A model generated the notes under the pieces. The model worked only from the letters and a program-made list of their open reading frames with translations. It had not been told where the DNA came from and ran no database searches. From positions 4,792,001 through 4,856,000 of the forward strand of contig CM061098.1 of assembly GCA_030770545.1 (NCBI GenBank): a stretch of 64,000 bases of DNA. Reading direction: 5' to 3'. Every line of letters starts with the position of its first letter. Within the stretch, counting starts at the first letter, position 1. The translations under genes were made by a program, and so were the position numbers. The stretch comes from Macropodus opercularis. Its lineage: Eukaryota; Chordata; Actinopteri; Anabantiformes; Osphronemidae. Shown here in pieces: positions 60,273-64,000 of the stretch.

Positions 60273-63200
60273 GACACTCACACACACTTTCTCGCCCAAT
60301 GAGAAAGTACATAAACACCAAATGGGATTAGAGTTTAAAGTGTTACGGCTACCTGGATACTTTTTCAGGTAGGTTCCCTTGAAAAACGAATTGCACCGTG
60401 CAGCCTTTTAAGAAAAGAAATAAACTACTCTTGCAGAAAATAAATCAAATAATATTTGACCTGTGCCTCCGATACGGAAACGTGTAAAGGCCTTGCTGTG
60501 TCAGTTCAAGGCTTTTCTATAGTATTAAACTGGTTTCTGTGGAAACACCGGAACAGAAATAAAGTCTTGGATTCACACCTCAGCCCTCAGAGATAGCTGT
60601 GCCCCTTGAATCAACTTAATATATTTTTATGTCCTCACAAATAATTTATTACACTAATCTAAAACAAATTGCACTTTCAGCACAAAGGTTCCCTAAAGAG
60701 TTGAGGACAAAATAATAATCCAGTCTGGGTTTAAAACAGAGTAATAAAATGAAAAGTACTATTACCACCCCAAGGCGCCCCAGCATGTTAAAATGTGTCT
60801 GAAGTCAAATATGGTGCATTACAACCGAAGATTCCTAGTTTGAAATGTCTCTGTGTGTTCAGATGTCCAACACCCCAGGGTGGTTACATCAGTTCCTGTG
60901 CTTCAGGGACTGAGGCAGCTCATTATGGATAACTTTGGGTCTTATTTTTGAACCTCTGCTCATTATTTCCACTCGTTATAATAACACAGGGTTTCTCAAA
61001 GTCTGGGACTGGAGCAACGACTCTACAAATAAGTCAGAAGGGATTTGAATGAGCTGATATTTATTACAATGGTTTCACTCGTCTCTATTTTCTCTTAGTT
61101 AGTTAACGTCCCTACTGTCTCAACAATTACAGTGTGACTGCTTGTTTTGTTGAATTTCCAAATTTCAGGAACACAACAGCAGGTTTCATGCTGTTCCATC
61201 AATCAACAGTTGGTAGCAGTAATGTACACAGAGAGACACAAAGCCTGGTATGATGTCGACTCATTGCATAGAGATTTGTATTTGTTTTTCACAATAAAGG
61301 TGCAATATGTGAAGCCCGCCTCTGTTGGGAAGGATGGGAAATCTCAGAGGAGTTTGGTATATTTGTGCATGAGTGGTACATTTTGGATATTTACTATAGT
61401 TAACAGTTCCATTTAATGCTCATGCTACTGCTAGTTTGGGTTCCACAAGTTGCAATTTGTAGCTGTAAAGGCTGAAACTTCTCAGGCTAACGACGCGTCA
61501 ATCAGCAGACTCTCCCGGCAGCGGCAAGACCAAGCTGCTGTTGCCCAGTAATGAATTTACCACAAGGCATTTCTTCCTGCCGTCCCTCACATCAAAGTGA
61601 CGAAGCTGCTCAGGTTTCGTCCGCCAGTAGGACCAGTCGAGGCAGCACAGCCTGTTTCACTTCCATGCATGCAGAGGTTTGGAGAAGAGGTCAGCCGCAC
61701 ACCGGGGGATTTCTCTGACAGCCGCTCTGCCAAAGACCACCAAGGTGATCGGTAGATGAAATGACAGGCCACATTCTTATCCTCGCACCCCAAGGGTAAA
61801 GAAACAGAGAGAGTGCTGGGTGAAGGAGGATATCGATGGCATGTCTCACTTTATTTTGGAGTTTGCTCTGTTTGCCTGTGTGAAGGTGTGTGGAGATGTC
61901 TTCACACACTTTGCCACTGGCATTCGCTGTAATGCAGCGAGCTGAAGAGAGTCTGCGCCGGGGCTGTAAATATTCCAGAAAGGCATACTCACTAAGCGCA
62001 ACTTCAGCAAAACGAGGAAAATAAGGAGCAGGGGAACAGCCAGCATGATGGATGACAGAGAAATAAGTATCTGGGCTTACGGGTGGTGGACGTCTAATTA
62101 TAAGGAAGAGAGGCTTGCGCTCATCGCAAAAGGGTGCACTCAGAGTCTCAGCCTCATGAAATGAACAGTGTGGCGAGGGGTTTAGGGATGGACCAGGAGC
62201 GGCACCTTTATCAACCACATTCAGTTGCTCCCTCTCCGTGGCAATTACACATTAAGCTCTTCTCACTGCCTCAAACCAAAAAAGACACATCTGAATTCAC
62301 CCCCTGTCATTTATTGCCTTATAAAGAGAATTCTGGTCAGTTTCTGCATCCCTAAAACGAGTTTGCTGGTTTTCCCCCTACATAGTGCTCCATTCATCAC
62401 AGACTGGTGTAGGGAGACCTACTGCTCTTACATTTCCTGTAACTGGAGTGGCAGAGCTCCAAAGGTTGGCATTAATATTAAAAGAAAGTAGCAAATATTA
62501 ATTATTTCCTGACAGTTTCTCACATTTGCCAACTTGTATTTGTGTAATCATTTATGTTTCAGCGTGGGAGTGTCTTTGTTTGGTTACAAACCAATTTGTC
62601 ACCTTTTATATTCCTGACTTCCTCTTAGGTCAAGAGGCCCCTGTGGCGCCCTAAATGTTCTCCACAAGCTTATGAGGCTTGGTGGTGAATCTAGTGCCTG
62701 TGAGGCATAACTCTCCCTGTCAAAACAGAGAGGGAGACCATGATTCTTCTGCCTTGCGTCCTTCGCGGCTCGACTCTAATAAGCCAGTCTACATGAGGTC
62801 ATTTTTGGTGTTCACTTGTACTTTAGCTTGAATAATTCGCTAAGTTCGCTTGTTAAAGAGTAATATTAGATCATCAGATTAGCTTTAAGTTTGTGGACAT
62901 TTTCAGTTTGCACGAGGTGTAGGTGCTAAATTCTGAGAAAAAGGGCAACTCTGTTTTCAAAAATGTGATGTTTAACTAAAAAAGTAGAAAACTTGGAAAC
63001 GCTCCTTCACACGCTTGACCTCTTCCTCAAATTGGGCTGTTGTCCAGCAGCTACATGTAGTCACTTCACGGTTTGTGTTACAGTACATATTGACATTTGA
63101 AGTTCATGTTTTGAAATATCAGCCAATCATATATTATGACAAGACAAACGTGAAGCTCATTGACTGCTCTCTTTTTGAGTGAAAAGAAAACACGATCAGA

Positions 63201-64000
63201 TTTACAGTCATGTTTTCGTCCAACGCGCAACGCTGACTGTACACACCATGGGCGTGAAATTAACCTGAAAAAGGAGCTTTTGATAGAATGAAATGCACCC
63301 AGCTGTGAGCTGGAGCAGACACGTGATGTTTAAATAAACTCGTATCTCACGCCAAGCTCTCGACAAACCACCAGCTAAATGGGGTATTTTATTTTAAATT
63401 AGAATTTCATTGGTAGATCTAAAGATATCCAACGTAATGATAATAAGATGTGATGGGTCTTAAATTACTTCTGGTTTGGTTTGATGCAAGTGTTGAATTC
63501 ATTTGCTATGAACAAGGTTCTGCTTTATTAAGTGGCCTCCACCTGCTGAGGCTCCCTAGAAGGTCAACTGGACGTAATATTGTATTAATTAAATGTCAAA
63601 CTACACATAAGTTAGCTGTGTAATGTCATCAGCACATTTCTAACACATTTCGAGCTTCTACAACATTAAACCTTTGATGAACCTACTTGTGGCAGCTGCA
63701 TTCATTTGAATACCTGAAGATATTTATATTTTTTACACTGCAATGACACACTTATGCATCTACACGTCCGCACTAGATGCTCAGCGGTCAAGATAAAAGT
63801 CACATTCAAACTGGAACATATAACGTTAGTCTCGACCATCACACACATTAAGATGTTTTCTTTTTCTGTGCAGTCAATCATGTGCTTTGACATAGAAAAA
63901 TAGACGAGGACACTTAGCAAAGAAAACCTCATTTATAACACGCTTCACTGCATATATTACACTTATTTAAGAAACACTCGTGCACGTTATGGGCCTGCTT

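Larger units (their letters stand above)
54500..64000. other. intergenic flank downstream of rab28, distal part
   Basis: No recognisable gene. 54.6-54.73 kb has a homeodomain-site cluster; 56916-56930 (minus) is a CTCF-like motif; 60253-60272 is a (CA) run. The 61691-62218 minus strand carries the longest open frame in the window (175 codons), but its translation has no domain, low-complexity or signal features I can recognise, and codon usage looks random. 62.5-64 kb is AT-rich without structure. Confidence 0.55.

Noticed and set aside
61691..62218. 175-codon open frame on the minus strand, the longest in the window
   Set aside because: No recognisable domain, no splice or promoter context, codon use looks random and overlapping frames exist on other strands. 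Chance frame unless transcripts show otherwise.
1..64000. CRISPR arrays, operons, prophage or bacterial-type systems
   Set aside because: The sequence is vertebrate with spliced genes; the only tandem repeats are simple microsatellites.
1..64000. Canonical tRNA, rRNA or known microRNA genes
   Set aside because: No intact cloverleaf was seen; the only Pol III-like box (40767-40778) belongs to a degraded SINE. Hairpins at 37.66-37.73 kb do not resemble a microRNA I recognise.

Overview
The window is vertebrate nuclear DNA, best read as a teleost fish, probably percomorph-like; I cannot name the species. The reasons are spliced genes with small exons and GT-AG introns, a Tc1/mariner fossil of a type abundant in fish, the 3' tail shared by fish L2-type LINEs and SINEs, and two protein-coding loci with clear vertebrate orthology. 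Only about 1.5 kb of the 64 kb is coding. The remainder is introns and intergenic DNA that appears to be mostly regulatory or neutral.

Layout. 1-5.1 kb: intergenic DNA upstream of nkx3-2, with a perfect CTCF-type motif at 2096-2110. 5.1-7.6 kb: nkx3-2 (bapx1), two exons on the + strand, encoding a 265-residue NK-type homeodomain repressor of cartilage and jaw-joint development. 7.6-11.4 kb: intergenic, with a CpG-richer block near 8.2-8.8 kb. 11.4-35.7 kb: rab28, six constitutive exons plus two alternative C-terminal exons on the + strand, encoding a 221- or 222-residue ciliary small GTPase. 35.7-64 kb: no recognisable exon; a gene-desert-like flank with several structured or motif-rich spots.

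The order and orientation nkx3-2 then rab28 match the human 4p15.33 arrangement (NKX3-2 next to RAB28, transcribed in the same direction). The proteins have unrelated jobs. The long rab28 introns (intron 4 is 10.5 kb, unusually large for a compact teleost gene) and the large downstream flank therefore suggest a regulatory block in which rab28 is a bystander hosting elements for nkx3-2. This is inference.

The most useful observations are: (1) strong CTCF motifs at 2096 (+) and 20960 (-) in convergent orientation around nkx3-2 and the rab28 promoter; (2) a rab28 cassette exon with a 110-nt AG-free zone before its acceptor and a stop codon 6 nt before its donor, giving two prenylatable C-termini as in mammals; (3) an imperfect inverted repeat of about 65 bp at 37.52/38.26 kb, each arm carrying an NK-type homeodomain site, enclosing two GC-rich hairpins; (4) a cluster of three nuclear-receptor half-sites including a DR5 in rab28 intron 4. 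I found no new enzyme, defence or mobile system.
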